Assembly: GCF_001403735.1 (NCBI RefSeq)
Contig: NZ_CXPG01000009.1
Span: forward strand, 124,001-188,000
Source: Jannaschia rubra
GTDB lineage: Bacteria; Pseudomonadota; Alphaproteobacteria; Rhodobacterales; Rhodobacteraceae
Direction of reading: 5' to 3'
DNA: 64,000 bases
Shown here one piece after another: positions 27,234-37,106 of this stretch; position 1 is the stretch's first letter, and each line of letters opens with the position of its first letter. A program made the translations under genes and the position numbers. A model generated the notes under the pieces. The model was not told the origin of the DNA and did not search any database. It worked only from the letters and a program-made list of their open reading frames with translations.

Positions 27234-29315
27234 ATGGCCTTCGCCCGTCGCAACGGCCAGCGGTTCACGGCAAATGTCTGGCCGGGTTTCGTCGATGCGA
27301 TGACGGCGCTTTTGTTGGTGCTGATGTTCGTACTGTCGATCTTCATGATCGTGCAATTCATCTTGTCGGAAACCATTTCGGACCAGGGGATCGAACTGGA
27401 CGCGCTGGGCGAACAGGTCGCGTCGCTGGCCCAGGCCCTCGGGCTGGAGAACGCGCGGGCCGCGGGGCTGGAGGACGAGGTTGCGGCACTTGGACAGGAT
27501 CGGGAGCGTCAGGCGGCATTGATCGCGACGCTTTCGGCGCAGCGCGACGACCTGACGTCGCGCGTGGCCTCCTTCGAGGATCAGGTGGCCGCGCTGATCG
27601 CCCGTCGCGACAGCCTGGCCGCCGCGCTGGAGGAGAGCGAGGGGCAACGCTCCGAGCTCGACGGGCAGCTCGCCACCAACCGGGCCGAACTGGACCGCGT
27701 CATCGACGAGCGCGAGGCGCTGCAACTGGCGCTCGCCTCCGCGCGCGAGGAGATCGACGCCGAGGCCGAGGCTGCCCGGCTCGCCGCCGCTCGCCGCGAA
27801 GCCCTGGAGGCGATGCTGGACGACGCGCGCGCCGCCGCCGACGCGCGGACCGCGACGCTGAGCCAGACGCTCGCCACGCTGGAAGCCGCGCAGGCCCGTG
27901 CGACCGACCTTCAGGCGCAGGTCACGGACCTTCAGGCGGGGCTCGACGAGGACGAGGCCGCGAGGCTGGCAGAACTCGCGGCCGCCGAAGCCCTGCGCGC
28001 CCGTCTGGCCGAAACCGAGACCGAACTGTCAGAGGCCGAAGCCGCGCGACTGGTCGAAGCCGCCGCTGCCGAGGCCCTGCGCGAGCGTCTGGCCGGATCG
28101 GAGGCGGAGCTGACCGCGATGTCGCTGGCGCTGGAGGAGGAGCGGCGCGCGGCGGAGGAGACGCTGACCATTCTGGCTGCGACGGAGGCCGCGCGCGACG
28201 ACCTGACCGACCGGCTGTCGCAGACGCTGGCCGACCTGACAGCCGCGCGCGAGGACACGGCGGGAACGGAAGAACGGCTCGCGGCGGCGCTGGCGCGGCT
28301 CGACGAGGGGTTGCAGACGGAGGATGACCTGCGCGCCGAGGTGGCCCAGCTTCAGGCGACGCTCGACGCGCGGGACGGCGAGGACGATCCGGCCGAGCGG
28401 CAGGCCGAACTGGAGCGGCGGCTCAACGCGGCGCTGGCCGACCGCCGCGACGCCCGCGCGTCCGAGGCTGAGGTGCGCGACGCGCTGGCCACCGCGCTGG
28501 CGGAGCGACTGGCGGCCGAAGGATCGGCGACCGAGGCGCTGAGCGAGCGGGAACGCGTCGCCGCACTGCTGGCCCAGGCGACGACGGAGTTGGCCGAGGT
28601 CGAGGAAAGCCGCATCGTCGCCCAGCGGGAGGCGGCGGCATTGAACCGTCAGGTGGCCGAGTTGCGGAGCCAGCTTTCGGGGCTGGAGACCCTGCTGGGC
28701 GAGGCGGAGGCGCGGGACGCCGAGGCGCGCATCCAGCTCGACAGCCTGGGCAATCGCCTGAACGCCGCTCTGGCGCAGGTCGCGGCGGAACAACGCGCCC
28801 GCGCCGACCTGGAGGAGGCCGAGCGCATCCGGCTGCAGGCGCAGGCCGAGCAGCTGGAGCGGTTCAAGTCGGAGTTCTTCGGGCAGTTGCGCGAGGTGCT
28901 GGCCGGGCGCGAGGGCGTGGAGGTCGTTGGCGACCGTTTCGTCTTCTCGTCGGAGGTGCTGTTCGCGCAGGGCGAGGTGGAGTTGCAGCCCGAGGGCCGC
29001 GCCCAGATCGCGCAGGTGGCCGACGTGATCCTGGACGTGGCCGACCAGATCCCCCCGGGGCTCGACTGGGTGCTGCGGGTGGACGGGCACACCGACGACG
29101 TGCCGCTGACGGGGTTTGGCCAGTACCGCAACAACTGGGAATTGTCGCAGGGACGCGCGCTGTCGGTCGTTCTCTACATGATCAACGAACTGGGCGTGCC
29201 GCCGGAGCGGCTGGCTGCCACAGGCTTCGGCGAATACCGCCCTGTCGACCCGGCCGACACGGATGAGGCCCGGCAGCGCAACCGCCGGATCGAGTTGAAG
29301 CTGACCGAACGCTGA
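27234..29315 (+). CDS. MotB/ExbD-like protein with very long coiled coil and OmpA peptidoglycan-binding domain
   Basis: Protein of 693 residues in three parts. Residues 18-45 form one membrane helix with Asp21 in FVDAMTALLLVLMF, the position of the proton-carrying aspartate in MotB/ExbD. Residues about 46-545 are an almost unbroken Ala/Glu/Leu/Arg coiled coil. Residues about 550-693 are an OmpA-like domain: RVDGHTDDVPL, NWELSQGRALSVV, then NRRIELKLTER. It should be the two-subunit rotor or tether partner of the preceding channel protein, anchored to peptidoglycan. The coil is several times longer than the linker in MotB or TolR. A tandem repeat lies within it. Confidence 0.87.
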   Translation: MAFARRNGQRFTANVWPGFVDAMTALLLVLMFVLSIFMIVQFILSETISDQGIELDALGEQVASLAQALGLENARAAGLEDEVAALGQDRERQAALIATLSAQRDDLTSRVASFEDQVAALIARRDSLAAALEESEGQRSELDGQLATNRAELDRVIDEREALQLALASAREEIDAEAEAARLAAARREALEAMLDDARAAADARTATLSQTLATLEAAQARATDLQAQVTDLQAGLDEDEAARLAELAAAEALRARLAETETELSEAEAARLVEAAAAEALRERLAGSEAELTAMSLALEEERRAAEETLTILAATEAARDDLTDRLSQTLADLTAAREDTAGTEERLAAALARLDEGLQTEDDLRAEVAQLQATLDARDGEDDPAERQAELERRLNAALADRRDARASEAEVRDALATALAERLAAEGSATEALSERERVAALLAQATTELAEVEESRIVAQREAAALNRQVAELRSQLSGLETLLGEAEARDAEARIQLDSLGNRLNAALAQVAAEQRARADLEEAERIRLQAQAEQLERFKSEFFGQLREVLAGREGVEVVGDRFVFSSEVLFAQGEVELQPEGRAQIAQVADVILDVADQIPPGLDWVLRVDGHTDDVPLTGFGQYRNNWELSQGRALSVVLYMINELGVPPERLAATGFGEYRPVDPADTDEARQRNRRIELKLTER
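27954..28121 (+). repeat. Tandem 84-base duplication inside the coiled coil
   Basis: Two consecutive 28-residue units (four heptads each) at 27954-28037 and 28038-28121 begin EAARLAELAAAEALRARL and EAARLVEAAAAEALRERL. The DNA copies are clearly similar but diverged. They indicate that the coil lengthened by in-frame duplication. Confidence 0.75.
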
Positions 29316-29322
29316 GACGCGA

Positions 29323-30192
29323 TCAGCGGCAATAGGCGCCGGAGCGGTAGCGTGCCGTGTCGAAGTGGAAATGGTCGCGGTGGAAGCGGTCGGAGTCGGG
29401 ACCCAGAACGGTGCCGAAGGGGCCACAGGCCGCCCGGTGCAGCGCCTGCAGGATGCGGCCGCCCCGTCCGCGCCCCCAGTCGTCCTGCACGCTGAACCGG
29501 TCGCCGTTCGCCAGAACAATGGCCGAGATGTCGATGGCGCGACCCTTGGCATGTTCGCTGATCTTGCCGCCGGCCTGGTTGTTGCGCGCCCGGCAGGCGT
29601 AGCCCGACGCCGTCTGCAATGCCACGGCCCCGCCGCCGGTGCGCCCCACGGTCGGCAGCAGCCCGGACCGCACCCAGTCGTCCAGCGTCTGCGCCGTCAC
29701 GCAATCCATCCGCACGGGGTCGACCAGCGCGACGCCCGAGACCTGGGTGACGCGCACGGGGTCGGCGATGCCGCAGCCGCCTCCGTCTCGGATGGGGGCA
29801 ATGGATTGGCCCTGGATGGACCCACGCCCGCAGATGCCGCCGCCCCGGTTCGCGCGCGGGCGGCCACCCATGGCAAGGACGAGTTCCTCCGGTCCGCCGT
29901 CGGGACGCAAAGCGGGCCGGTCGGAGAGGCGGACATGGCCCGCGACGTCGATCCGGGGTTCGGCCAGACGCCGGACCGCGGCCCGGTCGCGGCGCGCACG
30001 GATCGCCTCGTCCAGCCGCAGCACCGGCCGGACCGACGACGGCACCGCTGCTTCGGGCGGGGGAACGGCGAGCGTGCCGCGCGATGACATCACCTCGATC
30101 TGCAGGGGGGGACGCGGCTCCGGCCGGGCGGCATCGGCCGTAGCGCTGCCCGCGATCAGGAAGGTCAGCGTAGCGGCCATCAGGCGTTTCAT
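29323..30192 (-). CDS. Extensin-like family protein, putative LAS-type peptidoglycan metallopeptidase
   Basis: Exported protein of 289 residues with a signal peptide ([21 protein letters not shown]). The C-terminal domain of about 150 residues matches the bacterial extensin-like C family. It contains SEHAKGRAIDISA and, later, DRFHRDHFHFD. The SxHxxGxAxD plus HxH pattern is the zinc-ligand set of LAS metallopeptidases such as MepA and VanY, so cell-wall peptide cleavage is likely. Four or more cysteines suggest disulfides. The start at 30192 overlaps the tyrA stop (ATGA). It ends eight bases from the MotB-like gene, tail to tail. Confidence 0.82.
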   Translation of the reverse strand: MKRLMAATLTFLIAGSATADAARPEPRPPLQIEVMSSRGTLAVPPPEAAVPSSVRPVLRLDEAIRARRDRAAVRRLAEPRIDVAGHVRLSDRPALRPDGGPEELVLAMGGRPRANRGGGICGRGSIQGQSIAPIRDGGGCGIADPVRVTQVSGVALVDPVRMDCVTAQTLDDWVRSGLLPTVGRTGGGAVALQTASGYACRARNNQAGGKISEHAKGRAIDISAIVLANGDRFSVQDDWGRGRGGRILQALHRAACGPFGTVLGPDSDRFHRDHFHFDTARYRSGAYCR

Positions 30193-31112
30193 GCGGCGGA
30201 TCCTTTCGGCGTCTTGCCCCGTCCGAAGTCGGGGGCTGCGGTGTCCTGCCCCGCTTCGATGATGCCGCGGCGGATGGCGCGGGTGCGGGTGAAATAGTCG
30301 TGCAGCATGTCGCCGTCCCCCGTGCGGATCGCCCGTTGCAGGGCGAAAAGCTCCTCCGTGAAACGGCCGAGGATTTCGAGCGTCGCGTCGCGGTTGTTGA
30401 GGAACACGTCCCGCCACATCGTCGGGTCGCTGGCCGCGATGCGCGTGAAGTCGCGGAAACCTGCCGCGGAATACTTGATGACCTCGCTGTCGGTGACGCG
30501 GCGCAGGTCGTCGGCCACGCCCACCATCGTATAGGCGATCAGGTGCGGCGCATGGCTGGTGACGGCCAGCACGAGGTCGTGGTGGTCGGGGTCCATCGTC
30601 TCGACGCTGGCACCCATGGCCTGCCACAGCCGGGTCAGGCGGTCGGTCGCCGGGCCGCTGTCCCCGGTGGGCGTCAGCAGGCACCAGCGGTTCTCGAACA
30701 GTTCGGGAAAGCCGGCGGTCGGGCCGGAATGTTCGGTGCCGGCCAGGGGGTGAGAGGGGACGAAATCGACCGTCTCGGGCAGATGCGGGCCGACGGCATC
30801 GAGGACGGCGCGCTTGACCGAGCCCACGTCGCTGACCGTGGCGCCGGGTTTCAGATGTCCGGCGATCTGGCGGGCCACATCTTCCATCGCGCCCACGGGG
30901 ACGCAGAGGACGACGAGGTCGGCATCGCGCACCGCTTCGGCCGCGGTGTCGGTCACGCGGTCGCAGAGGCCCAGGCTCACGGCCACCTCGCGCGTCGCGG
31001 CGGACCGGGCGGTGCCCACGACTTCGCGCGCCAGCCCGTCGCGGCGGATGCGCAGGCCCATGGACCCCGCGATCAGGCCCAGCCCGATCAGCGCGACACG
31101 GTCGTAGATCAT
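30189..31112 (-). CDS. tyrA: Prephenate/arogenate dehydrogenase
   Basis: NAD(P)-dependent enzyme of tyrosine synthesis, 307 residues. The nucleotide fold is [15 protein letters not shown], followed by [13 protein letters not shown] and the substrate-binding [14 protein letters not shown]. The later [19 protein letters not shown] is typical of this family. The start at 31112 overlaps the hisC stop as ATGA, so the two are translationally coupled. Whether prephenate or arogenate is preferred cannot be read from the sequence. Confidence 0.93.
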   Translation of the reverse strand: MIYDRVALIGLGLIAGSMGLRIRRDGLAREVVGTARSAATREVAVSLGLCDRVTDTAAEAVRDADLVVLCVPVGAMEDVARQIAGHLKPGATVSDVGSVKRAVLDAVGPHLPETVDFVPSHPLAGTEHSGPTAGFPELFENRWCLLTPTGDSGPATDRLTRLWQAMGASVETMDPDHHDLVLAVTSHAPHLIAYTMVGVADDLRRVTDSEVIKYSAAGFRDFTRIAASDPTMWRDVFLNNRDATLEILGRFTEELFALQRAIRTGDGDMLHDYFTRTRAIRRGIIEAGQDTAAPDFGRGKTPKGSAA

Positions 31113-32191
31113 CCCTCCCGCCATGCGGACAGTCCCTCCAGCAGGCGGGTGACGCCCGCCTCGTCGCCCACGGTCATCCGCAGGCCCTCGGGGAAGCCAT
31201 ATCCACCGACGCGGCGCAGGATGACGCCGCGCGACTGAAGGAAGGCGTCGCAATCGGCGGCTTCCTCTGCCGTGGCCATCCGGGCCAGCACGAAATTGGC
31301 CTCCGACGGGTCCGAGGCGATCCCGAGGTCGTCGAGACCCTGCCGCAGGCGCGCACGCTGGCGTGTGTTCTCGGCCAGGCACCGGGCGACGAAATCGCGG
31401 TCGCGCATGGCGGCCTCGGCGGCGGCCAGCGCCACGTTCGAGAGGTTGAACGGCCCGCGCACGCGGTTGAGCACGTCGATCACCGACTTCGCGCCGTGAC
31501 CCCAACCGACCCGCAGCCCGCCCAGCCCGTACATCTTGGAGAAGGTCCGCGTCACGAAGACCCCGTCGCGCGCCTGCGAGAGCGACAGCCCGCCGTCGAA
31601 CTCGGGGACGTATTCCGCATAGGCGCCGTCCAGCACCAAGAGACAACCGTCAGGCAGCCCGTCGGCCAGCCGCGCGACCTCTGCCGCGTCTATCATCGTA
31701 CCGGTGGGGTTCGCCGGGTTGGCAAGGAACACCAGTCGCGTGCGGGACGTCACGGCGGCGAGCAAAGCGTCAACGTCCACCCTGCGGTTCCGCTCCGGCA
31801 CACGTACGGGGGTGCCGCCGGCGGCCCGCGCGCTGATCGCATACATCAGGAAACCGTGCTCTGTGTGCAGCACCTCGTCGCCCGGCCCGACATAGGCCTG
31901 ACACAGCATGTGGATCACCTCATCAGAGCCCACGCCGCAGATCACGCGGTCGGGATCGATGCCGTGCACCTGCGCGATGGCGGCGCGCAGGCCGGCGTGA
32001 TCGGTCTCGGGATAGAGGTGCATGGAGCCCACGGCCTCGCGCGCGGCCTCCCGCGCGCTGCGGGGGGCGCCGTAGGGATTTTCGTTCGACGACAGCTTGA
32101 GGATATCGGTCTGGCCCGCCACCTGTGACGCGCCGCCCTGATAGAGGTCGATTTCCATGATCCCCGGCTGGGGCTGCGGCGCGGCGTTCAT
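31109..32191 (-). CDS. hisC: Histidinol-phosphate / aromatic aminotransferase
   Basis: PLP-dependent aminotransferase of 360 residues. HisC features include [36 protein letters not shown] and the Schiff-base lysine in [18 protein letters not shown]. It is linked to tyrA by a 4-base overlap. An enzyme of this type beside TyrA can serve both histidine and tyrosine/phenylalanine synthesis. ATG 32191 is the first start before the conserved region; GATGGGG upstream is a modest ribosome site. Confidence 0.92.
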   Translation of the reverse strand: MNAAPQPQPGIMEIDLYQGGASQVAGQTDILKLSSNENPYGAPRSAREAAREAVGSMHLYPETDHAGLRAAIAQVHGIDPDRVICGVGSDEVIHMLCQAYVGPGDEVLHTEHGFLMYAISARAAGGTPVRVPERNRRVDVDALLAAVTSRTRLVFLANPANPTGTMIDAAEVARLADGLPDGCLLVLDGAYAEYVPEFDGGLSLSQARDGVFVTRTFSKMYGLGGLRVGWGHGAKSVIDVLNRVRGPFNLSNVALAAAEAAMRDRDFVARCLAENTRQRARLRQGLDDLGIASDPSEANFVLARMATAEEAADCDAFLQSRGVILRRVGGYGFPEGLRMTVGDEAGVTRLLEGLSAWREG

Positions 32192-32327
32192 CGGTCTACC
32201 CCATCTGGTCCGGCGTCTTCTAGCCGGGGCGGACAGGGCGCTGCAATGGGCGCGGTTCGAGCGAGTGGCAATCGGCGGAGCCTCCGGTGGAAAGACCGGA
32301 CAAGCAAAGACCGCGCGTGCGGGCGGG

Positions 32328-34517
32328 TCAGAGGAAGCTCTGCGGGTCGATGTCGATGCTGAGGCGGGTCGTGCCGGGCAGCCGGACCTGCGCCACCCAT
32401 TGCGCCAGCGCGGGCTGGATCGGCGCCTGACGCGGCGCGCGCACCAGAAGGCGGACGCGGTGCCGGCCCCGGATACGGGCGATGGGGGCGGGAGCGGGCC
32501 CCCAGACCTCGGCCCCCACGTCGCGCAGCATGGCGGTGTTGCGGGCGAGCGCATTGCCCACGTCGAAAGCCACCGCGGCATCTGGGTCGGAGATGACGAT
32601 GCCCGCCATCCGGCCGTAAGGCGGCACGCCGGCGGCGCGGCGCTGGTCGGCCTCCTGCCGCAGGAAGGCCTCCTCGTCGCCCGTCAGGATCGCGCGGATG
32701 ACGGGGTGGTCGGGTTGATAGGTCTGCAGGAACGCCTCGCCCGGCAGGTCGGCGCGGCCCGCCCGGCCCGACACCTGACGCATGAGCTGGAACGTGCGTT
32801 CCGCCGCGCGCAGGTCCGACCCCTGCAGGCCGAGGTCCGCGTCGATCACGCCGACGAGGGTCAGGAGGGGAAAGTTGTGCCCCTTGGCCACGAGCTGCGT
32901 GCCCACGACGATGTCGGCGCCGCCTTGCGCGATCTCCTCCACCCGGGCCTTGAGCGCGCGGGCCGAGCCGAACAGGTCGGACGACAGGACGGCGACGCGC
33001 GCCTCGGGGAACAGCGCGGTGACTTCCTCGGCCATGCGTTCCACGCCGGGGCCGACCGCCGCGAGCTTGCCCTCGACCCCGCAGGACGGGCAGGCGGGGG
33101 GAATGGGCGTCGTCTCGCCGCACTGGTGGCACATCAGGCGCTTCTGGAAGCGGTGTTCGACCATGCGGGCGTCGCACTGATGGCAGGCCACCTGCTGCCC
33201 GCAGGCCCGGCAGAGCGTCACCGGCGCATAGCCCCGGCGGTTGAGGAAGATCAGCGACTGTTCGCCCCGCGCGATCCGCGCCTCGATCCCGCGCCGGAGG
33301 GTGGGGGAGATCCAGCGGCCGCCGGGCAGATCCTCGTCGCGCATGTCGACGGCGCGCAGGCGGGGCAGGACGGCGGTACCGAAGCGCGAGGTCAGGTCGA
33401 GCCGCGCGTATTTCCCCAACTCCGCATTGGCCCAGCTTTCGAGCGAGGGGGTGGCCGTCGCCAGCACCACCTGCGCCCCTTCGCAGGACGCGCGCAGCAC
33501 GGCCATATCACGCGCCGAATACAGCACCCCGTCTTCCTGTTTATAGGAGGTGTCGTGCTCCTCATCCACGACGATCAGGCCCAAGTCGCGGAACGGCAGG
33601 AACAGCGACGACCGGGCGCCGACGACCAGCCGCGCCTGTCCCTGCGCCGTCTTGGCCCAGGTGCGTCGCCGCTCGGCGTGGGTGACGCCGGAATGCCATT
33701 CGGCCGGGCGCGCGCCGAACCGTGCCTCGACCCTCGTCAGGAATTCGGCCGTCAGTGCGATCTCGGGCAGCAGGACCAGCGCCTGCCGTCCCCGTGCCAG
33801 ACATTCGGCCACCGCCTCCAGGTAGACTTCGGTCTTGCCCGACCCGGTGACGCCGCGCAGCAGCGTCGTGCCGTATGTGCCGGAGGCCACTGCCCCCCGC
33901 AGCGTCGTCGCCGCCTGCGCCTGATCGGGGGCGAGGGGCTTGCCCGGCCGGCCCGCGTCGAGCGGGGGGAAGTCGGCATCGCGGGCCTGCGCGCCTTCGA
34001 CGATGGCGCCGGAGGCGACCAGCCCCTTGACCACGCCGGTCGACACACCCGCCAGATCGGCCAGTTCCCTTGCCGCGAAGATGTCCGACGGCCGGTCGCG
34101 CAGCACGGCGATCACCTTGTCCCGCGCCGCCGTGGCGCGGTCGGGGACGCCCGTGCCCAGGCTGTAGACACGGCGCTTGCCCGGTGCCTCGCCCAGCCCC
34201 GGGGACCGCAGGGCGAGGCGAAGCATCGCGGGCAGGGGGGTCAGCGTATAGGCCGCCGCGCGTTCGATGAAGTCGCGGAACGCCGGCCGCATGGGAGGAA
34301 CCTCCAGCACGCGCGCGACGGTTCGAAGCTTTTCCGCGGGCCAATCGCCCGCCGCCGTCCCCCAGACCACGCCGGGCACGAGGCGGGGGCCCAGCGGAAC
34401 CTCGACGAAGGCGCCGTCGGCCACGCCGCTCTCGGGCGCGCGATAGTCCAGCGTGCGGTCGAGCGGCTGCGTCGTCAGCACGGCGACCGGCGTGCCCCTG
34501 GGGTGATGCGTCGTCAT
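32328..34517 (-). CDS. priA: Primosomal protein N' (replication restart helicase)
   Basis: DNA helicase that reloads the replisome at stalled forks, 729 residues, the family's usual length. The Walker A motif is [14 protein letters not shown] and the DEAH-type Walker B is [12 protein letters not shown]. Four pairs of zinc-binding cysteines follow (CRACG, CHQCD, CHQCG, CPSCG). ATG 34517 is preferred, with GGGGGAC upstream; an in-frame ATG nine bases earlier is possible. It is divergent from the aldolase gene at 34625. Confidence 0.95.
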   Translation of the reverse strand: MTTHHPRGTPVAVLTTQPLDRTLDYRAPESGVADGAFVEVPLGPRLVPGVVWGTAAGDWPAEKLRTVARVLEVPPMRPAFRDFIERAAAYTLTPLPAMLRLALRSPGLGEAPGKRRVYSLGTGVPDRATAARDKVIAVLRDRPSDIFAARELADLAGVSTGVVKGLVASGAIVEGAQARDADFPPLDAGRPGKPLAPDQAQAATTLRGAVASGTYGTTLLRGVTGSGKTEVYLEAVAECLARGRQALVLLPEIALTAEFLTRVEARFGARPAEWHSGVTHAERRRTWAKTAQGQARLVVGARSSLFLPFRDLGLIVVDEEHDTSYKQEDGVLYSARDMAVLRASCEGAQVVLATATPSLESWANAELGKYARLDLTSRFGTAVLPRLRAVDMRDEDLPGGRWISPTLRRGIEARIARGEQSLIFLNRRGYAPVTLCRACGQQVACHQCDARMVEHRFQKRLMCHQCGETTPIPPACPSCGVEGKLAAVGPGVERMAEEVTALFPEARVAVLSSDLFGSARALKARVEEIAQGGADIVVGTQLVAKGHNFPLLTLVGVIDADLGLQGSDLRAAERTFQLMRQVSGRAGRADLPGEAFLQTYQPDHPVIRAILTGDEEAFLRQEADQRRAAGVPPYGRMAGIVISDPDAAVAFDVGNALARNTAMLRDVGAEVWGPAPAPIARIRGRHRVRLLVRAPRQAPIQPALAQWVAQVRLPGTTRLSIDIDPQSFL

Positions 34518-34624
34518 GTCCCCCATATCGCGTCTGCCGGTCGCCGATGCCAGAGGGGTGGGGGCTGGCCCTGACGCCGGGGCGGGAGTATCACGGGGCG
34601 AACGCAAAAACTGTCGAGGACGCC

Positions 34625-35278
34625 ATGAAATTCTTCGTAGACACCGCCGACATCGACGCCATCCGTGAGCTCAACGACCTGGGAATGGTCGACGGCGTGA
34701 CCACCAACCCCTCGCTGATCCTGAAATCGGGCCGCGACATCCAGGACGTCACCAAGGAGATCTGCGACCTGGTCGACGGCCCGGTCAGCGCTGAGGTCGT
34801 GGCCACGGACTTCGACGAGATGCTGAGCGAGGGGCGGCATCTGGCCAAGATCGCCGACAACATCTGCGTCAAGGTTCCGCTGACCTGGGCGGGGCTGCGC
34901 GCGTGCAAGGTGCTGACGGACGAGGGCACGCAGGTCAACGTGACGCTGTGCTTCTCGGCCAATCAGGCGCTTCTGGCGGCCAAGGCCGGGGCCACGTTCA
35001 TCAGCCCCTTCATCGGGCGGCTGGACGACATAAACACCGACGGGATGGACCTGATCCAGGACATTCGCACGATCTACGACAACTATGATTTCGGCACGCA
35101 GATCCTGGCCGCGTCGATCCGCAGCGCCAACCACATGAAGGAGGCGGCGCTGATCGGGGCGGATGTGGCCACCGCGCCTCCGGGCGTGATCCAGGCGATG
35201 ATCAAGCATCCGCTGACCGACGCGGGGCTCGACGCCTTCCTGAAGGACTGGGCCAAGACCGGCCAGAAGATCCTCTAG
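34625..35278 (+). CDS. fsa: Fructose-6-phosphate aldolase / small transaldolase (TalC family)
   Basis: Cytosolic class I aldolase of 217 residues, the short FSA/TalC form. The start [20 protein letters not shown] is diagnostic, and the Schiff-base lysine lies in [26 protein letters not shown] and [14 protein letters not shown] are further family motifs. ATG 34625 follows GAGGACGCC. Members annotated as FSA often have transaldolase activity in the pentose phosphate pathway, and sequence alone does not settle which. A hairpin terminator follows. Confidence 0.93.
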   Translation: MKFFVDTADIDAIRELNDLGMVDGVTTNPSLILKSGRDIQDVTKEICDLVDGPVSAEVVATDFDEMLSEGRHLAKIADNICVKVPLTWAGLRACKVLTDEGTQVNVTLCFSANQALLAAKAGATFISPFIGRLDDINTDGMDLIQDIRTIYDNYDFGTQILAASIRSANHMKEAALIGADVATAPPGVIQAMIKHPLTDAGLDAFLKDWAKTGQKIL

Positions 35279-35317
35279 GCCCGCACGGCGCCCGGATCAC
35301 ACAGTCGGGCGGAAATT

Positions 35318-35355
35318 CGGACGGCGGCGCGGATTTCTCGCTGCGCCGCCGTCCG
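35318..35355 (+). terminator. Perfect 13-bp hairpin after the aldolase gene
   Basis: CGGACGGCGGCGC (35318-35330) pairs without mismatch with GCGCCGCCGTCCG (35343-35355) across a 12-base loop, 39 bases past the stop. Only a weak T-rich tail (TCTGTGCT) follows. It separates the aldolase gene from DUF484-xerC, whose promoter must lie at its right edge. Confidence 0.6.
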
Positions 35356-35402
35356 TCTGTGCTATCCCCCTCGAAAATCGGCAAAGACCGGAGAGAGAGC
35401 AG

Positions 35403-36101
35403 ATGGCAGACCAGACCGCGCGGGCCGCGGGTCACGATTGGCGTGACCGCATCCTGACCGACCCCGACATGATCCTCGACGACCGCGACCTGATGCGCGC
35501 CCTGATCGCCGCGAACGAGCGGCAGATGGGCCAGAACATCGTCGACCTGCGCGGCGTGGCGATGGAGCGCCTGGAAGCACGGCTCGACCGGCTGGAGGAT
35601 ACGCACCGCAGCGTCATCGCTGCCGCCTATGAGAATTTGGCCGGCACCAACCAGATTCACCGCTGCGTCCTCAAGTTGCTGGAGGCGCCGGACCTTCCCA
35701 CGCTGCTGGACCAGTTGACGGGCGATCTGGCCGACATCGTGCGCGTCGACCGCGTGCGGCTGGTGCTGGAGGCGACTGATTCGGCCGATCCGCCCCATGC
35801 GGCCGTTGTCCCCGTAGAGGCCGGTTTCGTGCGCGATTACATCACCCAGGGCCGCGACGTTCCGACGTGTCAGGTGACGCTGCGGCAATGCGCGCAGGCC
35901 TCGGACGCGGTGTTCGGGGATGCGGGCGACTGGCTGCAGTCGGAAGCGCTGCTGAGCCTCGACCTAGGGCAGGGACGCCTGCCGGGAATGCTGGTCTTCG
36001 CCTCCGAAGATCCGCACCAGTTCCGGGCCAATCAGGGGACGGAGCTTCTGACCTTCCTGGCCGGCGCGCTGGAACGGGTGCTGCGCCGCCACCTGCAATG
36101 A
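35403..36101 (+). CDS. DUF484 family protein
   Basis: Protein of 232 residues. The N-terminal 80 residues are helical and include the family phrase ILDDRDLMRALIAANERQMG and a short coiled coil. The rest is a GAF-like alpha/beta domain. ATG 35403 follows GGAGAGAGCAG. DUF484 genes are commonly found directly before xerC, as here, where the stop overlaps the xerC start (ATGA). A role linked to chromosome dimer resolution is suspected only from that linkage. Confidence 0.88.
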   Translation: MADQTARAAGHDWRDRILTDPDMILDDRDLMRALIAANERQMGQNIVDLRGVAMERLEARLDRLEDTHRSVIAAAYENLAGTNQIHRCVLKLLEAPDLPTLLDQLTGDLADIVRVDRVRLVLEATDSADPPHAAVVPVEAGFVRDYITQGRDVPTCQVTLRQCAQASDAVFGDAGDWLQSEALLSLDLGQGRLPGMLVFASEDPHQFRANQGTELLTFLAGALERVLRRHLQ

Positions 36102-37024
36102 CGCTCGACCTCAGCCCCGGCGCCCGCGATGCGATGCAGGCCTGGCTATCGCACATGCGGGCGCTGGACGGCGCGGCCGAGAACACGCTGACGGCCTATG
36201 CCGGCGACCTGACCGCGTTCCTGCGGTTTCAGGCCGGGCACCGGGGCGGGCCAATGGGATTGGCTGAGATCGGGCGCCTCGGCACCGCGGACATGCGCGC
36301 CTGGATGGCCGCGGAGCGGCTGCGCGGCACCAACGCGCGGTCGGTCGCGCGGCGCCTGTCTGCGGTCAAGTCCTTTGTCCGTTGGCTGTGCGAGCGCGAA
36401 GGCTTCGATCCGACGGCAATCCTCTCGACCCGCGCGCCGCGCTTTCGCAAGCCGCTGCCTCGTCCGCTCGGGCGCGACGCCGCGCGGGACCTGATCGAGA
36501 CCGTGGGAATGCAGCACGAAACGCCATGGATCGCGCTGCGCGACGTGGCGGTGGTAACGGTGCTCTATGGATGCGGCCTGCGGATATCCGAGGGGCTGGC
36601 GCTGATGGGCGCCGATGCACCGCTGCCCGACGTTCTGCGGGTGCGGGGCAAGGGCGACAAGGAACGATTGGTGCCCGTCCTGCCGGTCGCGCGAAAGGCG
36701 GTGGACAGGTACGTCGCGGCCTGCCCGCACGACCTGACGCCACAGGGGCCACTGTTCCGCGGCGCCCGGGGCGGGGCCCTCAACGCGCGGATCGTCGCGA
36801 GTGTCATGGCACGGGCGCGGATGCAGCTGGGCCTGCCGTCGTCGGCCACGCCCCATGCCCTGCGCCACAGCTTCGCCACCCACCTCCTCGAAGCAGGCGG
36901 CGACCTGAGATCCATCCAGGAGCTTCTGGGCCACGCCTCGCTGTCCACAACGCAGTCCTACACGGCCGTGGATACCGTGCACCTGATGGAAACCTACGCC
37001 CGCGCCCATCCTCACGGCCGCTGA
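36098..37024 (+). CDS. xerC: Tyrosine recombinase XerC
   Basis: Site-specific recombinase resolving chromosome dimers at dif during division, 308 residues. The catalytic set is complete: Arg in YGCGLRISEGL, Lys in RGKGDKERLVPV, HxxR in HALRHSFATHLL, His in LLGHASLSTTQSY and the nucleophilic Tyr in the following SYTAVD. The N-terminal SAM-like domain covers residues about 8-100. It is translationally coupled to DUF484. No integration site or phage gene is near, so this is the housekeeping enzyme. Confidence 0.94.
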   Translation: MTLDLSPGARDAMQAWLSHMRALDGAAENTLTAYAGDLTAFLRFQAGHRGGPMGLAEIGRLGTADMRAWMAAERLRGTNARSVARRLSAVKSFVRWLCEREGFDPTAILSTRAPRFRKPLPRPLGRDAARDLIETVGMQHETPWIALRDVAVVTVLYGCGLRISEGLALMGADAPLPDVLRVRGKGDKERLVPVLPVARKAVDRYVAACPHDLTPQGPLFRGARGGALNARIVASVMARARMQLGLPSSATPHALRHSFATHLLEAGGDLRSIQELLGHASLSTTQSYTAVDTVHLMETYARAHPHGR

Positions 37025-37106
37025 CCGCGCGCAGCTGTCGCAGGAACCGGAGCGGCCGCCGAAGGATTGCCTTGCGATACCTGATACCGAAGCAAGGACG
37101 CACGAC

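Noticed and set aside
26030-29315. Zorya-type anti-phage system (ZorA/ZorB)
   Set aside because: The long coil is on the MotB-like partner and not on the MotA-like one, no zorC/D/E nuclease or helicase gene is adjacent, and the surroundings are housekeeping genes.
36098-37024. Integrase of a mobile element
   Set aside because: Length, motifs and DUF484 linkage identify housekeeping XerC; no attachment repeats or cargo genes flank it.
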